Positions 1-11,399 of a stretch of 64,000 bases of DNA are shown here, piece by piece. The stretch lies in the NCBI GenBank assembly GCA_023313575.1, contig JAJTTP010000008.1:310001-374000 (forward strand), written 5' to 3'. The translations under genes were made by a program, and so were the position numbers. The notes under the pieces were generated by a model. That model searched no databases. It was not told the DNA's origin and worked only from the letters and a program-made list of their open reading frames with translations. The stretch's first letter is position 1, and the number at the start of each line of letters is the position of its first letter. Source of the stretch: Eutypella sp. D-1 (taxonomy: Eukaryota > Ascomycota > Sordariomycetes > Xylariales > Diatrypaceae).

Positions 1-111
1 CGGTTGGAAAAATTGAGATCGAAACGGTTAATCTTCGATTCAAATAGTCTCCTTTTTTTTGTGTTTGTTTTTGTTTTTCTCAATTTGTCATTTTCTTAAA
101 ATATATTGTGA

Positions 112-286
112 ATGTCTTCGGCACCGAGTCTCGTACGAGCCAGAGCCCGTGCTCTTGGAGCCTTTGCCAACTCCAATCTGACAACAACTCGCCCGATCCC
201 GCCTACTCCCGTAAATCACGTAGATTTCACTGGCAGCAGCAGAGCAGGGGGCTGGCATAGTGGTTCGACTTTTGCCACGGATGCAG
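112..286 (+). CDS. possible 5' coding exon, unrecognised small protein
   Basis: An ATG at 112 opens 58 codons that run into a good donor (GTGAGT at 287). The encoded N-terminus is rich in Arg, Ala and Ser with no acidic residue in its first 36 residues (it contains RARARALG), which resembles a mitochondrial presequence; this is an inference. The exon ends in phase 1. One acceptor that keeps the frame open is the TAG at 496-498, which would give a second exon of 499-668 encoding a hydrophobic stretch and a stop, but nothing confirms that join. I do not recognise the protein. The reading could also be chance. Confidence 0.3.
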
Positions 287-668
287 GTGAGTTTGGGGGA
301 ATCTCCCTGGAGTCTTCTTGCCTTATTCGAGCACAAACTTTTGCTTGTTTTTTTAATTTTTTAATTTTTTATTTGGAATTTTTTCTACTTCCCCCATTAA
401 CCATTAACTGGCTGTTGCCGAACCCCCACACACCCTAAAGTTTTAGGGTGCGAACTATAAAATGAGTGTAAAATGAATGAGCCCTATGATCGTCATAGAT
501 GCGCTAAGTATACTCTTCATGGTCATGCGTATTATATTGCCTCTATTACTAGCACCTATATCTGGATACAGACATATATACTCATCACAATGCGCTCACC
601 CTACGTCGCTGCTGACGAGTCCTACCTCTCGGCTGAGAGAGACATATCAATCATCATGGACAGACTAA

Positions 669-1506
669 TCACCCGCTGACCAACACATCAACCACATGAT
701 TGTCAGACAGGAGAAAGGATTGGATTCAGTCAGTGTACCAATTGTTTGCACTTGCACTTGTAGCTCCCGATTTTCCGCATCCCACCATTTCCCCATCCTA
801 GTGGATATGCTCGTGGCCGAGAAGCTAAACGATCGGGTGCATTCAGCCAACCCAATCAGCCCAACCAACTTTGGAAGGTTATGAGTAAATGAGTCGGGCG
901 GTTACGGCTCTGCACGTGGACTGTAGTAGTTTAGGGCTGCCGATGCTACATCTCCGATGCCAGGTTTGCCGGGCTTTTGTTAGGCAATCAAATGCCCCAG
1001 GGCTGTTTTAAGGCCGTCTCATCATCCACCTGTACATCCCGATCTGCGACCTTTGGAACACTACCTGTTAGGTACCCGGGGACTGAAGTATCGGATTTCG
1101 TCCTAATTCGCTCCCCGGCTATACCGTTAACAGGCCGGCCTCCATATATCATATCCAGCTTTGCTATATTACATCGTTTCCCCTCTTTTTTTTTCCCCCT
1201 ATTCCTTTTACACATGGAATCGGAATTTTAACCATAGCCGCAATATATCCCTCTTTTCGTTTGCTAACTACTACTTAAGTAATTGGTGTTTGAATTCGTG
1301 TACCTTTTTTTTTTCTCTTTTTCTCTTGGTCGCTATTTTAGTCCACTAACCCACTCTCCTTTTTTTTCTCTTCAATAGCGTTACCTACCCCGCGACGGTC
1401 AATATCAGGGTCTTCTACCCCACCATCTCTACCACTCCGGAGACAAAACCTGAATCTGCCCTACTTGACAGGCTCTAGACGGCAGTTTCACCACACAACA
1501 AAAACA
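669..1506. other. intergenic / promoter of alanine aminotransferase
   Basis: No credible gene. The stretch before the ATG at 1507 holds several pyrimidine runs (about 1186-1206, 1306-1330 and 1355-1372) of the kind found at transcription start regions of filamentous fungi. AG dinucleotides after pyrimidine tracts (for example near 1375) would allow a 5'-leader intron, but this cannot be shown from sequence alone. Confidence 0.5.
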
Positions 1507-3032
1507 ATGGGCAGGCTCAACGCGAAAAACGTCAACCCGCACGTGGTCGAGGCTAAGTACGCCGTGCGTGGTGAGCTGGCCGTCAAGTCGGAACACTACC
1601 GGGCGAAGATTAAGAAGGGCGACAAGGACCTGCCCTTCCCCGAGGTCATCTCCGCCAATATTGGAAATCCCCAGCAGCTCGACCAGAAGCCCATCACCTT
1701 CTTCCGCCAGGTTCTCAGTATCCTCGAGAACCCCAAGCTGTTGGAGCACGAGGATGTCCTGCTGAACTCTCTCGGGTACAAGAGCGACGTCATTGAGCGC
1801 GCGAAGTGGCTCCTCGATCATGTTGGCAGTGTCGGCGCTTACAGCGCTAGCGCGGGTGCTCCCGTGATCAAGGAGAGCGTTGCGAAATTCCTCGAGAGTG
1901 CGTATCTCTGCCCTTTTTATAGGCGAGCCCAATTGGATCATCTAAGGCTAGGCGACTAGTAAACTAACGACATGCAACAGAGCGCGATGGGTTCCCTGCC
2001 GACCCGTCGAAGATTTACCTTTCCGGTGGCGCTTCAGCTGGTGTAAACACTCTGCTTCACATCATATGCGCCTCGCCCAACACCGGAATTCTCATCCCCA
2101 TCCCCCAGTATCCGCTGTACAGCGCCTCCCTGTCGGTGCTGAACGCCACCAGCGTCCCCTACTACCTTGATGAGCATAATCACTGGGGCACTTCGCTCGA
2201 TACGATCAAGGAAGCATACACGACCGCGAAGAATAACGGCACCGACGTCCGCGCCATCGTGATCATCAACCCCGGCAACCCCACCGGCGCCTCGCTGACC
2301 GAGGATGAGGTCAAGTCGGTGGTGAAGTTCGCCGCCGAGGAGAAGCTCGTCATCATGGCCGACGAGGTATACCAGACCAACGTTTTTGTCGGCACCTTCC
2401 ACAGCTTCCGGTACGCGTTACATCAACTGCAGAAGGAAGATCCCGCCAAGTACGGCGACGTCGAGCTGGCCTCGCTGCACTCCGTGTCCAAGGGCATGGT
2501 GGGCGAGTGCGGTCACCGCGGCGGCTACTTCGAGCTCATCGGCTTCGACCCGGCGGTCGAGGAGCAGATCTACAAGTTCGTGTCCATCACGCTGTGCGCG
2601 CCGGTCATCGGCCAGTGCCTCGTGGAGATGATGGTGAACCCGCCGCAGCCGGGCGACCCGTCCTTCGAGCTCTACGACCAGGAGTACAGCTCCATCTTCC
2701 GGGGGCTCCAGCAGCGCGCGACCGCGCTCTACGAGGCCTTTGGCCACATGGAGGGCGTCGAGTGCGGCAAGCCCCAGGGTAGTATGTACCTGTTCCCGAC
2801 CATCCGGCTGCCGGAGAAGGCGATCGCCGCCGCCGAGAAGGAGGGCCGCGACCCCGACGAGTTCTACTGCTTGCGCCTGCTGGATGCCACCGGCGTCTGC
2901 CTCGTCCCCGGCTCCGGCTTCGGCCAGCGCGACGGCTCTCACCACTTCCGCACCACCTTCCTCGCGCCCGGAACCGAGTGGATCGGCCGCATCGAGAAGT
3001 TCCACCGGGGCTTCATGGACGAGTTCCGATAG
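1507..3032 (+). CDS. alanine aminotransferase (glutamate-pyruvate transaminase)
   Basis: Two exons, 1507-1897 and 1981-3032, joined across an 83-bp intron (donor GTGCGT, acceptor CAACAG), give 480 residues, the usual length for the family. The enzyme interconverts alanine plus 2-oxoglutarate with pyruvate plus glutamate using PLP. Family marks seen are the N-terminal NPHVVEAKYAVRGEL block, ISANIGNPQQL, YLSGGASAGV, INPGNPTG, MADEVYQ and the PLP-lysine motif SVSKG (Lys301), followed by GECGHRGGY. The start at 1507 has an A-rich context (acaaaaacaATGG). There is no obvious mitochondrial presequence from this ATG; an upstream alternative exon could supply one. Codon use is strongly G/C at third positions in exon 2. 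Confidence 0.93.
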
Positions 3033-4003
3033 GGCACCTGCCTGAGTAGATAGGTGGGACGCGGATGGAACAGGGAGAGGCGAGGGGAAAAAATCCTCGC
3101 ATGTTATCTATGCCAGGTATAGATCTGTCATCATCAGATTGCCCTTGGTTCACGAGAGACGGGACACAATGTAAGCGTAGGTTGAACACATCGAACCGCT
3201 TGGGCGGTTAGCAACGAATGGACGGACATAGGTACAGAAATCTAGCTTAACTAGCTAGCGTCAGCATTGGCCAGGAGGGGAGGGAGACCGAGCTGAGCTA
3301 GAATGGAGGACAGGACTACAAATGTGAAGACAGAGAGAGCAGCATCTTCTCATTCTCTGGGATCTCAATCGCTGATTATCATTGCATGCACCCCACCATA
3401 GGCTGTCACAAACAAACGCATGGCGATAGGCGCCGGAGGCCGTCGATTTTCTTTTTTTAGCTGAGAGGAGCTGCATAGAAGATAGCGTTCTGAAGGAAGA
3501 ATATACTGAACGATCCCCCCTTCCACATCCCTCCCCGCGCCCTTGATAACAATAAGCCAAAGCACGTGCACGTCAGATATCCCATGCGGATTCACGGTTG
3601 AATGTCTGTAGATGACCGAGACTTAGTAGGGTTATAATCAAAGTATGAGTGAGTGAGTGGGTGGGTAAGTAGACGATGGGATGCATCGGGCGCGAAAAGC
3701 GAAGCGGTCTCTAGCCCCGTTCTATGCATTCATTCCTTCTTTATCGGCTGTCTTTCTTCGGTGCTGTGTAGAATGAATAATGTCCGTATCATATGATGAG
3801 TGGTACAGGACCCCCCCACCCCCCGGGTCTGCTTTCTTTTTATTTTTTTCTTGCCCACCGCGACGGTCCCCGGACCTGGCTACGACATGATACGATATGC
3901 AGACATCGTCCGTCCCCCCTTTCCACGCATCGATTCCCGACCCTAATCCTTCGATTCCGCCCTTCACCTCCTCTTTTGTCCAGGCTACACGTAGACGCTT
4001 CCC
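3033..4003. other. convergent 3' intergenic region
   Basis: It lies between the tail-to-tail alanine aminotransferase and rpn7 genes and should hold both 3' UTRs and terminators. I see no ORF with family resemblance, only C-rich runs around 3809-3827 and T-rich tracts near 3836-3850. Confidence 0.5.
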
Positions 4004-5703
4004 TCACGCCCTCTCGCTACCCCGCAGCCGCACGGCCTGGCCGTACTTCTGGAGCTTGGTGATCAGCTGGTCGCCCTGCTTGACGACGTCCTGGTACTGC
4101 TTGTTCTTGTCGTCAGGCCGGTTCGTCTCGATCACGCCCTTGCCCGTCACGCGGTCGATGGTGCAGGGGATGCGGCCCGCAGCGATGAATTTGGCGAGGT
4201 CGCTTTGAATTTTCCGAGATGTTAGCATGCCAATCTTGACTTCCATGTGGGTCTGCTAAGTGGGGGCGGGATACAGAGGTTACAGAGACCCTCGGGCCGG
4301 ATCTGGGTTTGGGTGCAGATATAAAGAAGGGAAAAAACACATACCGGTCCAGGAAGTCGACGGTGACGCCGAAGTCGTTGGCCATGCTCTCGAGGCCGAC
4401 GACACGGTAACTCTGCAGCAGCTGCTGGTAGGCGCGCAGGCGCATCTCGCGGATGAACCAGGCCTTGTGCTCGAGCAGGTAGCGGTCCTGCGTTAAGAAG
4501 CGCTCCTCGACGAGCGCGAGGGCCTGGAAAAAGAGCTTGTAGCTGCCGCTGTAGAGGCTGTTGACGAGCTGCGCCAGCGGCGAGAAGTCGACGGCCATCT
4601 CGGCCTCGGGCTGGTCGATGCCGGTGCCTAGCGTCGTCAGATTCACTGCCGCCGTCGCCTTGGTCGGCGCGACTGGCGTGCTGGTCGCCTCCTTGCCCGA
4701 GGCGTCTTGCATTTCAGCATCATCGACGCCGGGGCCGGCGGAGATGGCACCCGTGAGCGCTAGAAGTTTGTCATCGCCGTCCGCGCCGAGGATAGCCTTG
4801 ATCTCGGGCGCGTCGACGACCTTACTCTTGAAATCGACGCGCTTCAGCGAGACAGAACCGGCCAGTACGGAGTAGACGACGAGGTTGGAATACGTGCATA
4901 GCTCGTAGCTCGTGAAAGTCGAAAGGGAGTCGAGGAGGAGAGGGGCAGCGAGGTTGTAGGATCGGACGGTAAGTAGGTGTATGCCCTCGTAGGCCTTTAA
5001 GCGGTTGCGGCGATCCCAGTCACCCCCGCTCTCCACCAAGGTCTTCGCTCTGGCAACTTCCTTCTTCACGTAGGCCTTGTCGCCAAAGAATAGACCGGTC
5101 CGGATCATAGCGAGGACAAGATCGATCTTCGTACCGAGAATGCCTGTCTTCTCGAAGACATCCTCGTAGGCTGCTATCGCCTTGTCCTGTAATATGTGTC
5201 AGAAGGGCATCACCGACCTTTACGCAAGCCTCACATACCTTGTCGCCGATTCTCGCGTAGAACTCAGCACGCTTTCCTCTCGCACCCATGATCTCGGTGT
5301 CACCAGCCTTCTCGACAGCCTCGTCCTCCTCCTTCTGTATATCCTCAAGTTCCTTGTCGTTGTCGGCCTTGAGGTTCTGGTAGACAGCATCATCCCAGGG
5401 TAGATTCGCGCCGGGGGATGGACTCTTGCTCGCGACCATGCCGAGGGCACTGGATTTCCGGGTCAGGGACTTCTGGGAAGCTGCGGTAGACGACGTGCTC
5501 TCTCCAACGGCGTTCAGGATGCCCTCGGTCGGGTGCGCGAGGTACTTGTACAGCGGGGCCATCTTATGCTCATTGATGGCATCTTGTAAGCTCTTCACGG
5601 AAGCTTGCTGAGCAGGACGGGCGGCGTAGGGATTCGTGAGGGTGAAGACGTGCTGAGCCAGAGGCAGCAGAGGCCATTTGGCATATTGCGGATCGGCACC
5701 CAT
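4004..5703 (-). CDS. rpn7: 26S proteasome regulatory (lid) subunit Rpn7
   Basis: Three exons on the minus strand, 5703-5239, 5186-4345 and 4202-4004, give 501 residues; the introns are 52 bp (GTATGT...TTACAG) and 142 bp (GTATGT...TCAAAG, with GCTAAC branch point). Rpn7 (PSMD6) is a PCI-domain subunit of the 19S lid that helps assemble and anchor the lid around the Rpn11 deubiquitinase. Recognisable parts are the N-terminal YAKWPLLPLAQHVF, the helical repeats with ARIGDK and TGILGTKIDLVL, and the C-terminal PCI/winged-helix segment (about 355-470) with FIREMRLRAYQQLLQSY, DLAKFIAAGRI and GVIETNRPD. Residues about 289-352 form an Ala/Asp/Thr-rich insertion, probably disordered. The gene is divergent from the cap methyltransferase gene. 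Confidence 0.93.
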
Positions 5704-6491
5704 GATATCAGGTGCAGGTGGTGCAGGTGGTGCAGGTTAGGGTTACTGCGTGATAGGCTTTTTATAACGGATTCTGGAACTCAGGAGATGTAAAAAGCCG
5801 CACGCAATATTCCAAATTACACAGGGAGCGTATATTCGTCGTGGTACGTGGTAAAAGTCGTGGGGATGTTTGGACGGATAGTGGGACAATGAGGTTGATG
5901 TGTTTGAAGAAGATGATTATCGTTCAATCAGCACAGCAACACAGCATTAGTTAACCTTCAAGTAACAACTAGAGCTCTCCCTCATTTGGTGGTCCGAGCT
6001 TATGCTGCTGAAGGCCGCAGCTTCCTACGTAACGGAACCACATTTAAGGTTACCTAAGCGCCAGTAGGAGGTTTCCATGAGGCTGAATGACCGGTACCCA
6101 AGTACCAGAGTACCTAAGTACCCTAGTAGCTTTAATCTGGAACGCTACTACCCCCCTGGAAGTAAAAGCCGGTCCCACCCGCTCCTGTCTAACCACGGTA
6201 ACTACACATACTTACATACCCCCAGTGTTGCTGCTAGCTCTCATTCTCCTTACCTTATTCAAACCTACTTCATACCTACTGCCATACCTAGAAAAAGGAA
6301 GTTCAAGGAAAACTTCCCTTTTCTACCTAAACAGATTGATTTAATTAATCCTTAGGTATTTAATTATCTTCATTGTAACCTATTCAACCGTTCGTAACGC
6401 GTTATCGTCGACATTTCCAATCCCAATAAAGCCTCTTTTAAGATCTCGCTCTCACCAGCCACCGCGCGATCCCGACCGGTCCCTTACCACG
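5704..6491. promoter_or_regulatory. shared divergent promoter region, rpn7 / cap methyltransferase
   Basis: A 788-bp interval separates two head-to-head housekeeping genes. It contains three perfect tandem copies of the 9-mer GGTGCAGGT (5711-5737) in the presumed rpn7 leader, and at 6094-6130 a cluster of GTAC/CCTAAGTA words. No ORF here is convincing. A bidirectional promoter is inferred from gene orientation only. Confidence 0.5.
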
Positions 6492-7886
6492 ATGGCGGCC
6501 GAAGACATGGACGAGCTCCCCCAACCGTTCGACGCGAAGAAGCTCGAGCCCGCCAAAAAGCGTCAGCGATCCAGATCGCCGTCCGACGCGCCCCGGAAAC
6601 AGAAGAGGCCCGGCCAGCGAGCACGCATCCCCGACTCCCAGGCCGCCTCCTTCCGCCAACGGCAAGAACAGCGCGAGCGTGAGGCCGCTGAGGCCGCCGC
6701 TACGAGAGCCATTCAGAATCAGCGCGGCATTAACGATGTGGTGCGCGAGCATTACAACGCGGTGCCGGAGAGGGGCCGCGACTGGAGAAAGACGGATAGC
6801 AGGATCAAGGGACTACGGTCATTCAACAATTGGGTCAAGAGCACCATCATCCAGAAGTTCTCGCCCGATGAAGATCACACGCCCGGCGCGCACGAGCACG
6901 GCCGTGATATGGCCGGCGCTGGCCATGAACTGCTAGTACTCGATATAGGGTGCGGCAAGGGCGGCGATCTGGGGAAGTGGCAGCAGGCACCACAGCGCGT
7001 CGGCCTATATGTCGGCCTAGACCCTGCAGATATTTCGATTGACCAAGCCAAGGACCGCTTTCGCAGCATGGGCAACCGCGGTGGTGGCGGCCGAGGTGGC
7101 CGAGGGGGCCACAGGGGTCGACCGCCGCCGCGACTCTTCGACGGCCGGTTCTTCGTCAAGGACTGCTACGGCGAATCAATTGAAGATCTCGAGATCGTGC
7201 AGCAAGTCGGATTCGACACGACACCATTGGGACGGAGCGGTTTCGACATCGTCAGCATGATGTTCTGCATGCACTACGCCTTCGAGAACGAGCAGAAGGC
7301 CCGGAGGATGCTGGAGAACGTGTCGGGCGCGCTGAAGAAGGGCGGCAGATTCATGGGCTGCATACCGAACTCCGACGTCATCGGAGAGCGCGTCACCGAA
7401 TTTAATAAGCGCATAGCGGCGGCGAAGACGGGGGACCCACCCAAAGCCGACGACGAAGCGGCGGCCGCGGACGCCAAGACGGACCCACCTAATGAGGACC
7501 GGGAGGAGGGCGAGGCCGAGGAAACGGCGGAGTGGGGCAACGAGTTATACCGAGTCCGGTTCCCGGGAAAGACGCCCGACGACGGGATTTTCCGCCCCCC
7601 CTTCGGATGGAAGTACAATTTCTACCTCCACGAGGCGGTGGAGGAGGTCCCGGAGTACGTCGTGCCCTGGGAGGCGTTCCGGGCGCTCGCCGAGGACTAC
7701 AACCTCGAGCTGCAGTACCACAAGCGGTTCGCGGACATATGGGAGGCGGAGAAGGACGACCATATCCTGGGCCCCCTCAGCGAGCGCATGGGTGTCAGGG
7801 GCAGGGGAAGGGGCGATCTGTTGGTGTCGCCCGAGGAGATGGAGGTTGCGAACTTTTACGTCGCGTTTTGTTTTTACAAGGTTTAG
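6492..7886 (+). CDS. abd1: mRNA cap guanine-N7 methyltransferase
   Basis: A single intronless reading frame of 464 residues. The enzyme transfers a methyl group from S-adenosylmethionine to N7 of the 5' guanosine cap of nuclear pre-mRNA. It has a basic, low-complexity N-terminus (1-75, with an RSRSPSD phosphosite-like run and a KKRQR nuclear signal), then VREHYN (84-89), FNNWVKSTII (111-120), SAM motif I DIGCGKGGDLGKW (151-163), GLDPADISIDQA, and the FDIVSMMFCMHYAFE and GGRFMGCIPNSDVI blocks. The C-terminal FYVAFCFYKV is typical of the Abd1/RNMT family. Residues 195-214 are a Gly/Arg-rich RGG insertion between two core strands, and about 312-345 is an acidic Ala/Glu insertion. Start at 6492 follows accacgATGG. 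Confidence 0.93.
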   Translation: MAAEDMDELPQPFDAKKLEPAKKRQRSRSPSDAPRKQKRPGQRARIPDSQAASFRQRQEQREREAAEAAATRAIQNQRGINDVVREHYNAVPERGRDWRKTDSRIKGLRSFNNWVKSTIIQKFSPDEDHTPGAHEHGRDMAGAGHELLVLDIGCGKGGDLGKWQQAPQRVGLYVGLDPADISIDQAKDRFRSMGNRGGGGRGGRGGHRGRPPPRLFDGRFFVKDCYGESIEDLEIVQQVGFDTTPLGRSGFDIVSMMFCMHYAFENEQKARRMLENVSGALKKGGRFMGCIPNSDVIGERVTEFNKRIAAAKTGDPPKADDEAAAADAKTDPPNEDREEGEAEETAEWGNELYRVRFPGKTPDDGIFRPPFGWKYNFYLHEAVEEVPEYVVPWEAFRALAEDYNLELQYHKRFADIWEAEKDDHILGPLSERMGVRGRGRGDLLVSPEEMEVANFYVAFCFYKV

Positions 7887-10800
7887 GTCTCACAGGTTCG
7901 TGGGCGAGATACTTCGAATACCAAATCACGCTGTCTTGCTTTCATGCAGGTTTCTAGGTAATGGGCGTGCACCGTTACATGTGTAAGCAACACGCCGGCT
8001 CTCGTAGATCACAGCCTAGAGTATCTAGTATGAGCCCAGGGGACTCTCAGTCCAGATATCGTGTAGACCTTACCGGCTCGCAACTGGTGAGTATTTTGGC
8101 TTACTGTATCAAAGGGCCTTGAGATCCGTATCGGGCATGCCTCTCTACCATTAGGAACACGATTTTGGGATGTGGTTATATGAGTAATCTGGCTAAGGGG
8201 TGCGTCAGTCACATTCTAACAGGTCTAAAGCCGCCTGCCTCCTCTGACGCGATCCCAAGCCGGTCTACTTGAAACTTTGTGTCGAAGCACCGGAGGCTAT
8301 CTTCTAAGATCGGCAGCACCCGGAATAGCCCTTGTTGATTACGCCACCTACCTGCCCGTTGCTACTCTTACCCCTCACGTTGGGCATCTACTTCTCATGG
8401 TCACTATTCACTTCCCGGACAGGTACTAAGGTAAACATTCTCGTCATGTAGAACTTCAAAAATAAGGGACCGGCCTTCAGGTATCAAAAACGGGCTAACG
8501 TGATAACGTTTTTGATCTTCTCCGGACCTCATTCTCTAACAAATGTTTAGCTACAAAGTTCAACTACAAATGATAGTCGCAGGTTGGCCATCGCCCATAG
8601 GGCCGGCTTATGCCCAATCGCCCTTTAATAGAGCCAATGTTAATGAAGGTGGGCTTATATGTAACACTCGTGTGATTCTTCAATATTTTATCTATTTACT
8701 CAACTTCGAGACTAAGCTGTGTAATACGTATAGCTCTGTTCTAGATGCTTATAAGGCAGATCATACTTAGGCCGAGCACATAGTGTAGCAGGATTTAGAT
8801 GTAGCATGTATTGATGACATAAAGGTCGGCAATCGAGTCGCGTTAGTAATAAACTGCAAGATTCATGCGTGCCGGCCCGTATTTTGGTATATTGGTACTT
8901 GTTTAGACAGCCTCGTGACTACTTCCGACGATGAGGCTCTTATAGTACTTCAAATCGAATAGATATGTACTTAAGTACGATTGATGCCTAGGTGGGTAGG
9001 GAAAGATCCGGAAGACCCGTAACGAGTAGTGTACACTTCCCATGAGATAGACGGAAGCAGTAGCCGTTACCGACCCATTTCTTGTTCTCCTGCCACTACG
9101 CTGCTGCCTGAATACGCAGGGTATACAGGAGGGACAGCCGGGTGTTCGCGAACCAAATTATGTACGTAAATGACAGACACAAAACTTCGGATGATGAAGT
9201 ATCACTGCTATCGCCTAACTACCACTAAACGCGTACAAATTCACGAATGAGTACGCAACCCAGAATAGATGGCTTACATATATCTGACGCAGACCCTTAC
9301 GATCGGTTAGTATGGGGTAGATCGAAGTAGGCAACCAACTTAGAGATGGCGACACCAGACGCGCGGGAGGAGGCGGGGTCGTGGTGCCAGGGGTTCAACC
9401 CCACCCTCCAAAGGAGAAGTGAAGACTGGCACAAGCGAGAGCGGCGCAGGGCTTCTAGACTAGGCGGACTTCCATTGGTTGCCACCAAAGTCCAAATGTA
9501 TCGGTTAATACCTGATGAATAGTGCCGCTACCCAGCGATTGTCTACCAGGTAGGGACCTATTTTCATGGCTGCAAATTGTAAGTCGTAACTTGCAGCCAA
9601 CCTACGACTTGAGACGGCCGGGAGGCCCGAAACCGGACATACCTAGGTAGTTAGACACGACCAATTAAATCATATCTATCAATTTATTTAGTACCTCCGT
9701 GTTACGGGTAGTCGTGACTGTTCTTATTGATAGATTCATGGATGACGGCAATCTAGCTGGCAGAGGAGACATCGCGCATAAGGATATGTAACTACCTGCC
9801 TACACATGATCACATGTATACCCACCTGCTCTCACTATCCAAGTAATTAAAAAAGAGAAAAATGCGATTGTTATCTAGGAAATCTCCTATTATATGGTGT
9901 TTCCCCCGATTTCTCCTGTTCTCTGGGATCGCGACGGAGCGGCTTAGTCAAAAACGAAAAAAAAACTCCCCCCAAAAAGCCCCAAAACACCGTTATCGTT
10001 CATGTGTAATATGTATTCGCCTATACCGGTCTAGCTGTGTGCTTGTTGTCTTCTACTCGTAGATGAATAGCCTTGCCCATAGACATACTTTCAATATTGG
10101 CGAAGTAATCATTGATCATTAAGCCATGTCCGCGTTTTGATTCCGACCTTAGTAATATGATAACAGGCGTCATGAGCGGAGGTGGCGCTAACTCAACGGG
10201 ATCGGATTAAAGGGCTGCTCGACTATCCCTGTGGATGCGATGTCGCTAATACGTACTTAACCCGCCTGCCTACCGATCTAACGTTATCTTCATAGGGCTG
10301 CAGGACTGTGTTCGCTGAGTGCATAATAAGGCAGGCGGAGTATGTAGAAAAGAAGAGGGGTGGCCCCCTGCAAGGAAATAAGAGTGGATGACATGAGCAT
10401 GTTGCGGAATATGCATGCTGGCTGTCCGCGTTCGGCACCCGCTGTCGAAAATCGGGGTGTCTGGGTGCCCGACTTATCCCTCCATACCATCCTCCAGAAC
10501 GTAGCCACCACTTATTGAGGTCTCCATATTCCCGTACGTATCCACTTGGAAGCCCTCCCTACTTAGGTAATACTACCTACCTAGGTAGGTATGATGAATT
10601 GCATACTAGGTACTTACAGGTACACCTATAGGTAAAGGGGTGGGATCTGTGAGGCTCCGGTACACCTGACGCGCCTATTTCTACTTCGATGCCTATGTAC
10701 ATAGGTATGTAGGCAACACGGGAGCTGCAGATGAGTATCTAGGTATGGACATGTACGTAGGGTACTTAACTATTTCAGCCAACTGAGATACTTAGGTAGG

Positions 10801-11088
10801 TAGGGACCTATACTCGGGGGCCTTATGCACGTCAATTTATGTATAAGTAACATACTTAAGTAGGTATGTAGCTCGGTAGGTATAAGTTCCCGCATACCTT
10901 GATTATCCCCGATCCCAGTCTACTCGTCTTAGTCGTCACGGGTGCGATATCGCCATCAAAAGGCTAATTATCTATCTTCGGTAGGTATGTACTACATATA
11001 TTGAATATCACTTCGATGTACACCCAGGCGAACTGGCGGATCGCAAAGCGATTCGGCTTCCATCAGTTCCATGGCTGTCAGTCCAAGA

Positions 11089-11098
11089 TATATAAAAG
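11089..11098 (+). promoter_or_regulatory. TATA box candidate
   Basis: TATATAAAAG is a near-ideal TATA element about 300 bp upstream of the ATG at 11400. A transcription start roughly 40-120 bp downstream would leave a long leader. Confidence 0.45.
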
Positions 11099-11359
11099 AC
11101 TGCTCTTTCCGTGCGTTTCTTACTGTCTGTCTACCAGATGAGCATCTCCTCAAAGCAAGTCATCACGCTTAGCCATGTTTACATCTCTATCTTAACGATA
11201 TAGGAAGTGACGTTAGACATCCCTAATAACGAGTCTACACTTCGGTAGAAGACTGGCCAGAAGATATAAGTATATGCTCTATCCTCCTTACTACGCCAAG
11301 AGTACGGGCAGAAGACACATACGACTCGACATACCACTCACAACCCTATAATTCCATAA

Positions 11360-11373
11360 CCCCCCCCCCCCCC
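11360..11373 (+). repeat. C homopolymer, 14 nt
   Basis: A run of 14 C lies 26 nt upstream of the ATG at 11400, inside the presumed 5' leader. Confidence 0.8.
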
Positions 11374-11399
11374 TTCACCCCGCCAAGTCAAAAAAGAAA

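Larger units (their letters stand above)
7887..11399. other. gene-poor interval
   Basis: About 3.5 kb with no ORF that shows family resemblance. It holds many short palindromic or repeated words of the AGGTA type (dense at 10563-10620, 10680-10880 and 10980-10995), a small inverted repeat with 10-bp arms (8483-8492 and 8507-8516), and a possible box-B-like motif near 9395-9405. From about 11040 on it becomes the promoter of the gene at 11400. Confidence 0.5.
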
